DNA from: SIO4C1 sp039180385
GTDB taxonomy: Bacteria; Cyanobacteriota; Cyanobacteriia; Phormidesmidales; Phormidesmidaceae
Assembly: GCA_039180385.1 (NCBI GenBank)
Contig: JBCDDJ010000306.1
Coordinates: 1-8,220, forward strand
Direction of reading: 5' to 3'
Length of the DNA stretch: 8,220 nucleotides
Under the pieces are notes generated by a model. It saw only the letters and a program-made list of their open reading frames with translations, ran no database searches and was not told where the DNA came from. Positions 1 through 5,268 of this stretch are shown here, piece by piece. The position numbers and the translations under genes are program-made. Position 1 is the stretch's first letter, and each line of letters opens with the position of its first letter.

Positions 1-92
1 ACCTTAAAGTCTTTTCCGGGGATAAATCCTGCCAAAGTCAGCTTTATCAGTAACGTATTGACTTCGGCCTTCGTGAGGGGACGGATTGCCAT
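1..92 (-). CDS. Partial N-terminus of an unrecognised protein, running off the window start
   Basis: On the minus strand an open frame starts with ATG at 92-90 and stays open to the window edge (30 complete codons). It reads MAIRPLTKAEVNTLLIKL, then a Gly-Phe-Ile-Pro-Gly turn and Lys-Asp-Phe-Lys-Val. This looks like an amphipathic helix followed by a loop, as in a soluble protein. A Shine-Dalgarno-like AAGGAG (complement of 107-112) lies 14 nt before the ATG, which is longer than ideal. An in-frame GTG slightly upstream lies too close to that motif to use it. The gene is on the same strand as the cation pump, 92 bp downstream of it, so co-transcription is possible. I do not recognise the family. 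The even amino-acid composition and the SD make a real gene more likely than chance, but with so few codons this stays tentative. Confidence 0.5.
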   Translation of the reverse strand, partial: MAIRPLTKAEVNTLLIKLTLAGFIPGKDFK

Positions 93-184
93 CGGGGGTC
101 TACACACTCCTTAATCATGCTTATCTCCACCCTAACGGCCAATTCTGAAATTGTGGTGAAACGGAACGGCCCTTCAACCATTTA
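93..184. other. Short intergenic spacer between the CDF pump gene and the partial gene
   Basis: This 92-bp gap holds the AAGGAG ribosome-binding candidate for the partial gene (107-112, minus strand). It also holds two direct copies of AACGGCC (134-140 and 164-170), and a small CAATT/AATTG inverted repeat with a 4-nt loop begins at 140. I see no hairpin followed by a T tract that would end transcription after the pump gene. Confidence 0.4.
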
Positions 185-1132
185 TTAAACCGCCTCTTCT
201 GGTGCTAACACACAAGGCTGCTCGGCATCGTCGATTTCAATCTGGATGGTGGTGTGGTCGATGCGAAATTTTTGTTTGAGTTGCTGGGTAATGTGGATTA
301 AAGCCTCATCGCCGGGGTGTCCTGCAGGCATGATCAAATGGGTTGTCAGTGCCACCTCAGTGGTACTCATCGCCCAAATGTGTAAATCGTGGACCTCGGC
401 CACTCCCGGAAACTCAGCCAGCCAGGTGCGGACCGCGACGGGCTCAATGTGATTAGGCACCGCATCGAGGGATAAATTTAGGGCATCTTGCAATAGCTGC
501 CACGTTCCCCAGACCACCACCGCTACAATCAACAAACTCACCACCGGGTCAAACCCCTGCCAGCCGGTGAGTAAAATGCCCAAACCCGCGATCACCACCC
601 CAAGCGACACCAGGGCATCGGCGGCCATATGCAGAAAGGCCCCTTTGATATTTAGATCGCGCTGACGACCTGACATAAATAACAATGCAGTGGCCGTGTT
701 GATCGCCACACCTATGCCCGCCACCACCATGATGGTGATACCTGACGGAGGGCTCGCCTGGTTAAATCGCCGCAGGGCCTCCCAGGCAATGCCCCCCATT
801 GCCACTAGTAAGATCAAACTATTTAAAAGGGCGGCCAAAATAGACGAGCGTCTGAGCCCATAGGTATATCGCTGGGTGGGCGGACGCTGGGCCAGGTAGC
901 TGCCCCCCCAGGCCAATAACAACCCCAACACATCACTCAGGTTATGCCCTGCATCCGCCAGTAGCGCCAGCGATTGAGTAATCACCCCAAAGCCAGCTTC
1001 TACAATCACAAAACCGATATTGAGGGCCGTGCCGATCATAAACGCGCGGTCATAGTGGCTAGGTGTGTGGGCATGGCCGGGGCGCTCGTGATGGCCGGGG
1101 TGCTTGTGATGCCCGTGATGGGAATGTGCCAT
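185..1132 (-). CDS. CDF-family cation efflux transporter (zinc-type, CzcD/ZitB-like)
   Basis: This is a 315-residue inner-membrane cation diffusion facilitator that should export Zn2+ or a similar divalent metal in exchange for protons. The first 27 residues are very rich in His, with repeated HH and HxH, which suggests a cytosolic metal-sensing or metal-buffering tail. Hydrophobic segments lie at about 31-50, 56-77, 95-116, 132-153, 168-188 and 195-213, the six TM helices expected. The transport site is visible as HxxxD in TM2 (H63, D67) and HxxxD in TM5 (H168, D172). The His/Asp set is typical of zinc-preferring CDFs, whereas manganese members have an all-Asp type site. The C-terminal cytoplasmic domain (about 215-300) carries the family pattern VPNHIEPVAVRTWL...GVAEVHDLHIWAM. 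Length and start fit the family. No strong SD precedes ATG 1132. The gene is divergent from cofH, with a 78-bp gap. Metal specificity is inferred from motifs only. Confidence 0.93.
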   Translation of the reverse strand: MAHSHHGHHKHPGHHERPGHAHTPSHYDRAFMIGTALNIGFVIVEAGFGVITQSLALLADAGHNLSDVLGLLLAWGGSYLAQRPPTQRYTYGLRRSSILAALLNSLILLVAMGGIAWEALRRFNQASPPSGITIMVVAGIGVAINTATALLFMSGRQRDLNIKGAFLHMAADALVSLGVVIAGLGILLTGWQGFDPVVSLLIVAVVVWGTWQLLQDALNLSLDAVPNHIEPVAVRTWLAEFPGVAEVHDLHIWAMSTTEVALTTHLIMPAGHPGDEALIHITQQLKQKFRIDHTTIQIEIDDAEQPCVLAPEEAV

Positions 1133-1210
1133 GGGGAAAAATCGTACTGCGCCTTGCTCAGTGGCTAGTTACAATCAAACATGAATGTTATGAGTCAACG
1201 GTAGCGCTGT
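1133..1210. promoter_or_regulatory. Divergent promoter region between the CDF pump gene and cofH
   Basis: The 78-bp gap must hold the start signals for both divergent genes. TACAAT at 1170-1175 is a possible -10 box toward cofH, but no convincing -35 lies at the right distance. Neither start codon has a clear Shine-Dalgarno sequence. I see no palindromic operator of the kind expected for a metal-responsive repressor. Confidence 0.35.
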
Positions 1211-2365
1211 ATGGGGTTTTCAATCGAAGCAATTTTAGAAAAGGCACTTGCGGGGGCGGATATTGCGATCGCAGACGCCATCTCCCTACTCCAGCCCAAA
1301 ACCCCCGACCAGCGAGAAGCCATTCGCGTCACCGCCGACACCCTGCGCCACCGCCAGACCGGAGACACCGTCACCTATGTGGTCAATCGCAATATCAACT
1401 ACACCAACATTTGCGAACAGCACTGTAGCTTTTGTGCCTTTCGCCGCGATGCGGGTCAGGACGGGGCCTACTGGCTTGACTGGGGAGCCATTCTGGAAAA
1501 AGCCAGCGATGCGGTTGCCCAAGGCGCGACTGAAATCTGTATGCAAGGGGGCCTGAATCCAGAGGCTAAAGTCAACGGCACCTCCCTCGCCTACTACTGC
1601 AAGCTTGTGGGCACCCTCAAAGACGCCTTCCCCGACCTCCACATCCATGCCTTTTCGCCTCAAGAGGTGGAGTTTATCGCCCGTGAAGATGGCCTTGACT
1701 TTCGCACGGTAATTGCCACCCTACAGGATGCCGGGGTGGGCTCCCTGCCAGGGACAGCTGCCGAAGTGTTGGATGATCGGGTCCGGCGCATCCTCTGCCC
1801 TGAGAAAATCAATACTGCGACCTGGCTTGAGATTGTCGCCCTCGCCCATGACGAAAACCTGCCCACCACCAGCACAATGCTCTCGGGGCATGTCGAAACG
1901 CCGGAGCAACAGATCCATCATCTGGCTCAGATCAGGGACTTGCAAATGACATCCCACGCCCATGGCAAAACCGGCATCACTGAATTTATCTTGCTACCCT
2001 TTGTTGGTCAGGATGCCCCCGCCCCTCTCCGCAAGCGCGTCGGTCGTGACCAGCCCGTCCTCGACGATGCCCTGCTACTCACCGCCGTGGCCCGCATTTT
2101 TCTCGGCAACTGGATTCCGAATCACCAGCCCAGCTGGGTCAAACTGGGTCTAGACGGGGCTACCGAAGCCCTGCGCTGGGGCTGTAACGATATTGGCGGT
2201 ACCCTGATGGAGGAACACATTACCTCGATGGCCGGGGCGCAGGGGGGCACCTGCCAGACAGTAGCTGAGCTGCAAGGGGCTATTTGCTCTTTAGGACGGC
2301 CCCATCAGCAGCGAGACACGCTTTATCAGCCCGTTGCAGCGGCTACCCTAGTAGGCAGCTTATAA
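1211..2365 (+). CDS. cofH: F0 synthase subunit 2: 5-amino-6-(D-ribitylamino)uracil--L-tyrosine 4-hydroxyphenyl transferase (CofH)
   Basis: This is a radical-SAM enzyme that joins the 4-hydroxybenzyl part of tyrosine to 5-amino-6-ribitylaminouracil. CofG then closes the product to F0 (7,8-didemethyl-8-hydroxy-5-deazariboflavin). Cyanobacteria generally lack full F420 use and are known to employ F0 as the antenna chromophore of some photolyases. The 4Fe-4S/SAM motif CEQHCSFC places cysteines at C68, C72 and C75 (CX3CX2C). It is preceded by VVNRNINYTNIC, the typical CofG/CofH lead-in. MQGGLNP at 111-117 is the family's GG motif. IHAFSPQEV (about 144-152) and TSTMLSGHVETPEQ (about 220-233) are CofH-type, as is the C-terminal stretch with WVKLGLDGATEALRWGCNDIGGT. 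At 384 residues it is a full-length stand-alone CofH, not an FbiC-type fusion. No cofG is seen nearby. A HIP1 octamer (1265-1272) lies inside the gene. ATG 1211 lacks a clear SD but gives the usual N-terminus. Confidence 0.94.
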   Translation: MGFSIEAILEKALAGADIAIADAISLLQPKTPDQREAIRVTADTLRHRQTGDTVTYVVNRNINYTNICEQHCSFCAFRRDAGQDGAYWLDWGAILEKASDAVAQGATEICMQGGLNPEAKVNGTSLAYYCKLVGTLKDAFPDLHIHAFSPQEVEFIAREDGLDFRTVIATLQDAGVGSLPGTAAEVLDDRVRRILCPEKINTATWLEIVALAHDENLPTTSTMLSGHVETPEQQIHHLAQIRDLQMTSHAHGKTGITEFILLPFVGQDAPAPLRKRVGRDQPVLDDALLLTAVARIFLGNWIPNHQPSWVKLGLDGATEALRWGCNDIGGTLMEEHITSMAGAQGGTCQTVAELQGAICSLGRPHQQRDTLYQPVAAATLVGSL

Positions 2366-2550
2366 ATATTCAATCGACTGACTAATGCGGTTGAGATAAG
2401 CAATAGTGGACAAACTTGCACTGGGGTTTGCCAGAGCGGTAAGCTCAGTCCACTAAACCACATCCAGCTTGAAACCTTGAGTTTTTTCTATGGAACAAAT
2501 AACCAGTCTGGATGTGGCCAAGGTTTAAAACTGCCGGGGAGGTGCCGCCT
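2366..2550. other. Intergenic region with overlapping inverted repeats between cofH and the hydrolase gene
   Basis: Three inverted repeats are visible. TAGTGGAC at 2405-2412 pairs with GTCCACTA at 2448-2455. TGGACAAAC (starting in the same arm) can pair instead with GTTTGCCA, leaving one bulged A. CCACATCCAG at 2458-2467 pairs perfectly with CTGGATGTGG at 2508-2517. The first two are mutually exclusive, because they share bases 2408-2412. A run of six T at 2482-2487 lies between the arms of the third. The region could be the 3' end of the cofH transcript, a folded leader for the hydrolase gene, or neither. No good sigma-70-type promoter was found. Confidence 0.4.
2536..2542 (+). promoter_or_regulatory. 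Ribosome-binding site that decides the hydrolase start
   Basis: GGGGAGG lies 8 nt upstream of GTG 2551. It is the only good Shine-Dalgarno match near the gene's 5' end, and it lies inside the coding region if the longer ATG 2512 start is assumed. It favours the GTG start. Confidence 0.6.
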
Positions 2551-3399
2551 GTGAAGATTGAGGAGCATGAGATCGAAGCCGGAGGTCTGCGCTGGTTTTA
2601 TCGCGAGGCGGTCCCCAATAATGACAATGGCAAACCCCCCGTCATCTTGCTCCACGGCATAGTTGCCCAGAGCTATAGCTGGCGCGATGTACTTAAGGCA
2701 CTGGCCGAGAAAGGCTTCCGAGGGCTGGCTCCGGACTGGATTGGCCATGGCTTTTCGGCAAAACCAGATAAAAGTAAGTTTGCCTACACCCCTGATGCTT
2801 TTTTAGATGCACTGACCACCTGGGTAGATAGCCTGGAGATCAAAAAGTTTTCCTTGGTGGTGCAGGGCTTTTTAGGCACGGTAGGGTTGCTTTACGCCGC
2901 CCAAAACCCTGATCGCATTGAACGGTTGATCATCCTCAATACGCCCCTCACCCCCAAGGCAAAAATGCCCCTGCGGATGAAAATGATGGGTTGGCCTTTT
3001 GTCGGTGACATGATGACCCAGGACCCACTGCTGGTCGATCGCACCCTTGAGGGCGGTGGCCCTTACCAGGTGGCGGATGAAGATCTCGACGTGTACCGTC
3101 GCCCGTTTCTAAAAAGCTCTGATGTGGGGCGAGCTTTGCTATGGACAATTCAGCGAATCCAGCTGGCTAAGATAATGCTTCGACTCAATCAGGGTTTCAC
3201 CGGTTGGGAGCAACCAACCCTGATTGCCTGGGGTATCTCAGACAAATGGCTGCCAGTGAGCCTGGCAGAAACCTTTGCCAAGGGCTTAAGCGACGTTGAG
3301 TTTGAGCGATTAGAAGAGGTGGGCCACTACGCCCAGGAAGACTGGTCGGAGAAGGTCAGCGATGCGATTTTGCCGTTTTTACGCAAGCAGACGATTTAG
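2551..3399 (+). CDS. Alpha/beta-hydrolase-fold protein, haloalkane-dehalogenase-like, with the nucleophile apparently replaced
   Basis: This is a 282-residue soluble alpha/beta-hydrolase-fold protein. I chose GTG 2551 because GGGGAGG (2536-2542) sits 8 nt before it. ATG 2512 would add 13 residues and has no SD. Fold markers are VILLHG with the HG oxyanion-hole motif (H35, G36), LAPDWIGHGFS (59-69), and a cap region at about 133-215. WGISDKWLP gives a possible catalytic acid (D231) and VGHYAQED gives the catalytic-type histidine (H259). The nucleophile elbow reads VVQGFLG (103-109). In haloalkane dehalogenases the matching sequence is of the form VVQDWGG, and in esterases it is GxSxG, so position 106 is Gly where Asp or Ser is expected. 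The protein may therefore be a non-hydrolytic or altered member; its substrate is unknown. It lies downstream of cofH on the same strand, separated by 185 bp, so an operon is possible but unproven. The fold is sure, the function is not. Confidence 0.85.
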   Translation: MKIEEHEIEAGGLRWFYREAVPNNDNGKPPVILLHGIVAQSYSWRDVLKALAEKGFRGLAPDWIGHGFSAKPDKSKFAYTPDAFLDALTTWVDSLEIKKFSLVVQGFLGTVGLLYAAQNPDRIERLIILNTPLTPKAKMPLRMKMMGWPFVGDMMTQDPLLVDRTLEGGGPYQVADEDLDVYRRPFLKSSDVGRALLWTIQRIQLAKIMLRLNQGFTGWEQPTLIAWGISDKWLPVSLAETFAKGLSDVEFERLEEVGHYAQEDWSEKVSDAILPFLRKQTI

Positions 3400-3424
3400 G
3401 CGACTGCAATCAAATAAGCCACCA

Positions 3425-3525
3425 CCCTTCGCCCTATAGCCCGATCGGGCAATAACCCTACGGGTATGGCTTCGCTAAGGCTACGCTTTTCTGGAATGCC
3501 CCTTGGGCTATGCGCCCTTCGCCTT
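3425..3525. repeat. Cyanobacterial-style palindromic intergenic repeat cluster
   Basis: Right after the hydrolase stop comes a dense patch of short repeats. A perfect 12-bp palindrome GCCCGATCGGGC lies at 3439-3450. CCCTACGGG at 3456-3464 is a small hairpin. Two adjacent copies of GGCTNCGCT follow (GGCTTCGCTAA, then GGCTACGCTTT). The 9-mer CCCTTCGCC occurs at 3425-3433 and again at 3515-3523. ATAGCCC at 3436-3442 pairs with GGGCTAT at 3505-3511, so the patch could fold back on itself. Modules of this style, CTACGGG followed by GGCTTCGC-like units, are common intergenic repeats in cyanobacteria. It may also act as a transcription end for the hydrolase gene, but no T tract follows the palindrome. 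Confidence 0.6.
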
Positions 3526-3571
3526 TTCCCCTTTTCAGCCGGAATTTTATTTTTGTGCAGTCCCCTTAAAG

Positions 3572-3582
3572 CAAGTTAGCTT
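3572..3582 (+). repeat. Left copy of an 11-bp direct repeat flanking the nested-palindrome element
   Basis: CAAGTTAGCTT is repeated exactly at 3788-3798. The two copies bracket the palindromic element and may be a target-site duplication. The core AAGTTAGCTT is itself nearly palindromic. Confidence 0.6.
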
Positions 3583-3787
3583 GATTGACTGACAAAACTT
3601 TTGCAGCGGGCGATTGAAATGGCGCCTGATGACGGCCAAACCTGCCTGCGCAGGTTCCTAAAGCCTAGAATATGCCTTAGTTGTACAGAGTCCGCGTAGG
3701 CGGACTTTGTAAGTGCAGGCGCGACTTCTAGTCGCTAGCCGAAATCACCTAAATTCTAGGTTTCAGGACTTTTGTCAGTCAACCAGA
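3583..3787. mobile_element. Non-coding MITE-like nested-palindrome element, about 205 bp
   Basis: Terminal inverted repeats TTGACTGACAAAA (3585-3597) and TTTTGTCAGTCAA (3770-3782) match over 13 of 13 bases. Beyond them are the 11-bp direct repeats CAAGTTAGCTT at 3572-3582 and 3788-3798. Inside is a second long inverted repeat, 3657-3671 against 3753-3767, matching at 13 of 15. Three hairpins complete the structure: AACCTGC/GCAGGTT (3639-3645/3650-3656), a 12-pair stem including one G-U pair at 3684-3695/3700-3711 around AGTCCGC-GTAG-GCGGACT, and GCGACT-TCT-AGTCGC (3721-3735). Together these would fold like a branched cloverleaf. No open reading frame of note lies within. Terminal repeats, possible target duplication and lack of coding capacity fit a non-autonomous transposable element. 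The direct repeats sit 2 and 5 bp outside the inverted repeats, so the exact ends are uncertain. A structured RNA is an alternative. Confidence 0.6.
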
Positions 3788-3798
3788 CAAGTTAGCTT
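3788..3798 (+). repeat. Right copy of the 11-bp direct repeat
   Basis: Exact copy of CAAGTTAGCTT at 3572-3582, just outside the right terminal inverted repeat of the element. It is separated from that repeat by CCAGA. Confidence 0.6.
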
Positions 3799-3819
3799 AC
3801 GAAGCCAGCCAACATATCG

Positions 3820-3857
3820 ACTGCTCCATTAGACCAAGATTCCTAATGGAGAGTTTT
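3820..3857 (+). terminator. Terminator-like hairpin upstream of the two-TM gene
   Basis: CTCCATTAG (3824-3832) and CTAATGGAG (3843-3851) form a perfect 9-bp stem around a 10-nt loop. With one bulged G the stem gains three more pairs (ACT with AGT). TTTT at 3854-3857 follows at once. This is the best intrinsic-terminator candidate in the gap. On the plus strand it would stop read-through from the hydrolase gene or from the palindromic element before the operator and promoter of the two-TM gene. The T tract is short, so efficiency is uncertain. Confidence 0.5.
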
Positions 3858-3900
3858 GATTGCCACGGCGGCTATCGCAAGCTCGGTTAAGACACTGTGC

Positions 3901-3960
3901 CCTATGTTGACGCTATCAACATAAGTATGATTCACTAGATGTTGATAGCGTCAACATAGG
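3901..3960. promoter_or_regulatory. Perfect 22-bp inverted repeat forming a double operator for the two-TM protein gene
   Basis: Bases 3901-3922 are the exact reverse complement of 3939-3960, with 16 bp between. Each arm is itself an operator-like palindrome. The left is TATGTTGA-N5-TCAACATA (3903-3923) and the right is ATGTTGA-N5-TCAACAT (3939-3957). The two centres are 35 bp apart. TATGAT at 3926-3931, in the spacer, is a good -10 match. The nearest -35-like TTGACG (3907-3912) is only 13 bp away, shorter than normal. The right arm ends 25 bp before the start codon at 3983. The arrangement fits two repressor (or activator) dimers flanking the -10 box. The regulator family is unknown; a dimeric winged-helix or TetR-type protein is an inference only. 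Confidence 0.65.
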
Positions 3961-3970
3961 TTTCGATTAC

Positions 3971-3975
3971 GGAGG
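3971..3975 (+). promoter_or_regulatory. Ribosome-binding site of the two-TM protein gene
   Basis: GGAGG lies 7 nt before ATG 3983, an ideal Shine-Dalgarno arrangement. It confirms this start and is clearer than that of most other genes in the window. Confidence 0.75.
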
Positions 3976-3982
3976 TCGAATA

Positions 3983-4381
3983 ATGATTACCCATACGCAT
4001 AGTCATACGTACAGCCATGAAGCGGTAGAGCAAATTCTCCGGCAAGCCTCCCAGATTGACCAATCAGCGGGGATTTCACGTGAGCAGCTGTTTGATGTGG
4101 CCGCCGAGCTGGGACTTTCGACCGAGGTTGTGCAAACAGCTGAGAGCCAATGGCTAACCCAGCAGGCTGAGCTCAAACGCAAAGCTGAGAAGCGTTCACG
4201 CCGTCGAATGGCTTTTCAAGCCCATCTGCTCCCTTATTTGTTTGTAAATGCATTTCTGGTCGTCATTAACCTGGTGACAACCCCCCATGATTTCTGGAGT
4301 ATTTATCCCATCCTGGGTTGGGGCCTGGGTTTAGCACTGCACGGGGTTCATATTTTTTCAGGGGTTAAAAAGGTCATCTAG
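3983..4381 (+). CDS. Small two-TM (2TM-domain-like) membrane protein with a His-rich N-terminus
   Basis: A 132-residue protein with three parts. The first 12 residues, MITHTHSHTYSH, hold five histidines in alternating order and could bind metal. Residues 13-58 are a helical module, VEQILRQASQ...GISREQLFDVAAELGLS, of a kind often found ahead of membrane domains in bacterial 2TM or sensor-type proteins. A basic stretch KRKAEKRSRRR (65-75) follows. Two hydrophobic helices at about 82-99 and 104-127, joined by a short TPHDFW turn, match the 2TM hairpin; the basic stretch should stay cytoplasmic. The function of such proteins is not well defined. The GGAGG ribosome site and a paired palindromic operator lie directly upstream, which points to tight transcriptional control. 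The gene converges with the methyltransferase gene, with 11 bp between stop codons. The 2TM assignment is by pattern and fairly sure; the role is unknown. Confidence 0.85.
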   Translation: MITHTHSHTYSHEAVEQILRQASQIDQSAGISREQLFDVAAELGLSTEVVQTAESQWLTQQAELKRKAEKRSRRRMAFQAHLLPYLFVNAFLVVINLVTTPHDFWSIYPILGWGLGLALHGVHIFSGVKKVI

Positions 4382-4398
4382 CCTAAACAATCTTAGGC
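4381..4398. terminator. Possible bidirectional hairpin spanning both convergent stop codons
   Basis: GCCTAA (4381-4386) and TTAGGC (4393-4398) form a 6-bp stem around a 6-nt loop. The left arm contains the last base of the TAG of the two-TM gene, and the right arm contains the stop codon of the methyltransferase gene. No T tract follows directly on the plus strand. On the minus strand a TTTTT run lies about 15 nt beyond. A shared terminator is plausible from position, but the stem is short. Confidence 0.35.
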
Positions 4399-5268
4399 CC
4401 TGACCAGCAGCGCCAGACTCGTGATGTTGCTGTTTTCTTTGGTAGGCCAGGGGAGCTCACCCAGGGGGACAACTTTGAGGTCGGCCCCTTCTGCTTGGAG
4501 CCGCTGAATCGCCAGACAAGGGCCAGGGATGAAATTCTTGTTTTCCCAAAGCCATTCGAGGTTGGTGTAGTAGTCGTGCAGCAAAATCACGCCCCCGGGG
4601 TTGAGGGCGCTGATAGCTTTGGGCACCTCTTGATAGACGACCGGGGCGGCATGGCTACCGTCTAAAAAGATAAAATCAAATCGTTCGTCACACTGCTCCA
4701 AAAACTCAAGGGAGCCGCTGGTTACAAACTGGGTGTGGCCAGCGTAGCCCGCTGCGTCGAGTAGGCCCTGGGGGGAATGCTCCAGACCATAGGCTCGCCA
4801 GGGTTGTTTGACAGGATCGTTGACGTCTAGAATATCTACTGTAGTGAGTCGGGCCTTCGTACTGGCGTCATTCGCACTGACGTCATTTGCATTCAGCGCC
4901 GCTGCGATGTGCAATGTCGAAAAGCCTACATGGGTCCCGACTTCGAGGACATGGGCAGGCTTTAGCGCCCGGAGCAGATGAAAGAGAGCTTTGCGATCGC
5001 CCGGGTTGACCCCGCCTCGGGCCGATGGCGGGACTAACTGGTTGAGCTGCGGGGCAATGCGCGCCCAGTCGGCGGCAATGTGATCGTTATGCCAAATGGC
5101 GGGTAAATCAAGCTGGCTCGCGGGTAAGAGTGGGGCCGAGCCACAGGGCTGATGGGGGACGCGGCTAAGCACCCTGCGGGCAGAGAGGATCCTTAGGTTC
5201 TTTTCCCAACTGGCTGGGATGACCTGACGCAGGACACCTTTTGTCGCACTCTTTAAGCTAGTAGCCAT
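4393..5268 (-). CDS. Class I SAM-dependent methyltransferase (Methyltransf_24-like)
   Basis: A 291-residue soluble methyltransferase with a Rossmann core at about 88-235. Motif I is VLEVGTHVGFST (107-118), which binds SAM. TTVDILD (142-148) is the acidic end of strand 2. FIFLDGSHAAPVVYQE (199-214), with D203 and H206, and LNPGGVILLHDYY (222-234) are characteristic of the Methyltransf_24/O-methyltransferase group, where the DGxH and HD residues may hold a metal ion. The N-terminal 80 residues are basic at first and not recognised; the C-terminus adds a strand pair. The substrate cannot be read from the sequence, though a hydroxyl group on a small molecule or sugar is typical. Residues 127-136 are two tandem copies of A-N-D-x-S, an unusual insertion after the first helix. 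ATG 5268 has only a weak purine-rich stretch upstream. A HIP1 octamer lies at 4993-5000. It converges with the two-TM gene. Confidence 0.87.
   Translation of the reverse strand: MATSLKSATKGVLRQVIPASWEKNLRILSARRVLSRVPHQPCGSAPLLPASQLDLPAIWHNDHIAADWARIAPQLNQLVPPSARGGVNPGDRKALFHLLRALKPAHVLEVGTHVGFSTLHIAAALNANDVSANDASTKARLTTVDILDVNDPVKQPWRAYGLEHSPQGLLDAAGYAGHTQFVTSGSLEFLEQCDERFDFIFLDGSHAAPVVYQEVPKAISALNPGGVILLHDYYTNLEWLWENKNFIPGPCLAIQRLQAEGADLKVVPLGELPWPTKENSNITSLALLVRA
4861..4890. repeat. Tandem 15-bp duplication inside the methyltransferase gene
   Basis: ACTGGCGTCATTCGC (4861-4875) is followed directly by ACTGACGTCATTTGC (4876-4890), with 13 of 15 bases identical. The unit is a whole number of codons, so the protein carries A-N-D-V-S followed by A-N-D-A-S without a frameshift. 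Both differences keep the frame: one is silent (GCA/GCG) and one changes Val to Ala. Confidence 0.7.

Noticed and set aside
114..142. Promoter-like TTGGCC and CATGAT, 17 bp apart on the minus strand, before the partial gene
   Set aside because: The predicted start would fall on the AAGGAG ribosome site and leave no room for it in the transcript.
974..1428. Plus-strand open frames over the pump N-terminus and cofH start
   Set aside because: They overlap two well-supported genes, and their translations are low-complexity Arg/His/Pro-rich shadows.
1286..1963. Minus-strand open frames within cofH
   Set aside because: Antisense shadows of a high-GC conserved radical-SAM gene, with no recognisable domain.
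2490..2528. Short 12-codon plus-strand open frame starting at ATG 2490
   Set aside because: It is too short, has no ribosome site, and lies within inverted-repeat DNA.
2488..2748. Minus-strand open frame over the hydrolase start
   Set aside because: It is antisense to the conserved HG-motif region and shows no family features.
3425..3798. CRISPR-like repetition in the long gap
   Set aside because: The repeats are hairpins and inverted copies of different sequence, not regularly spaced identical direct repeats.
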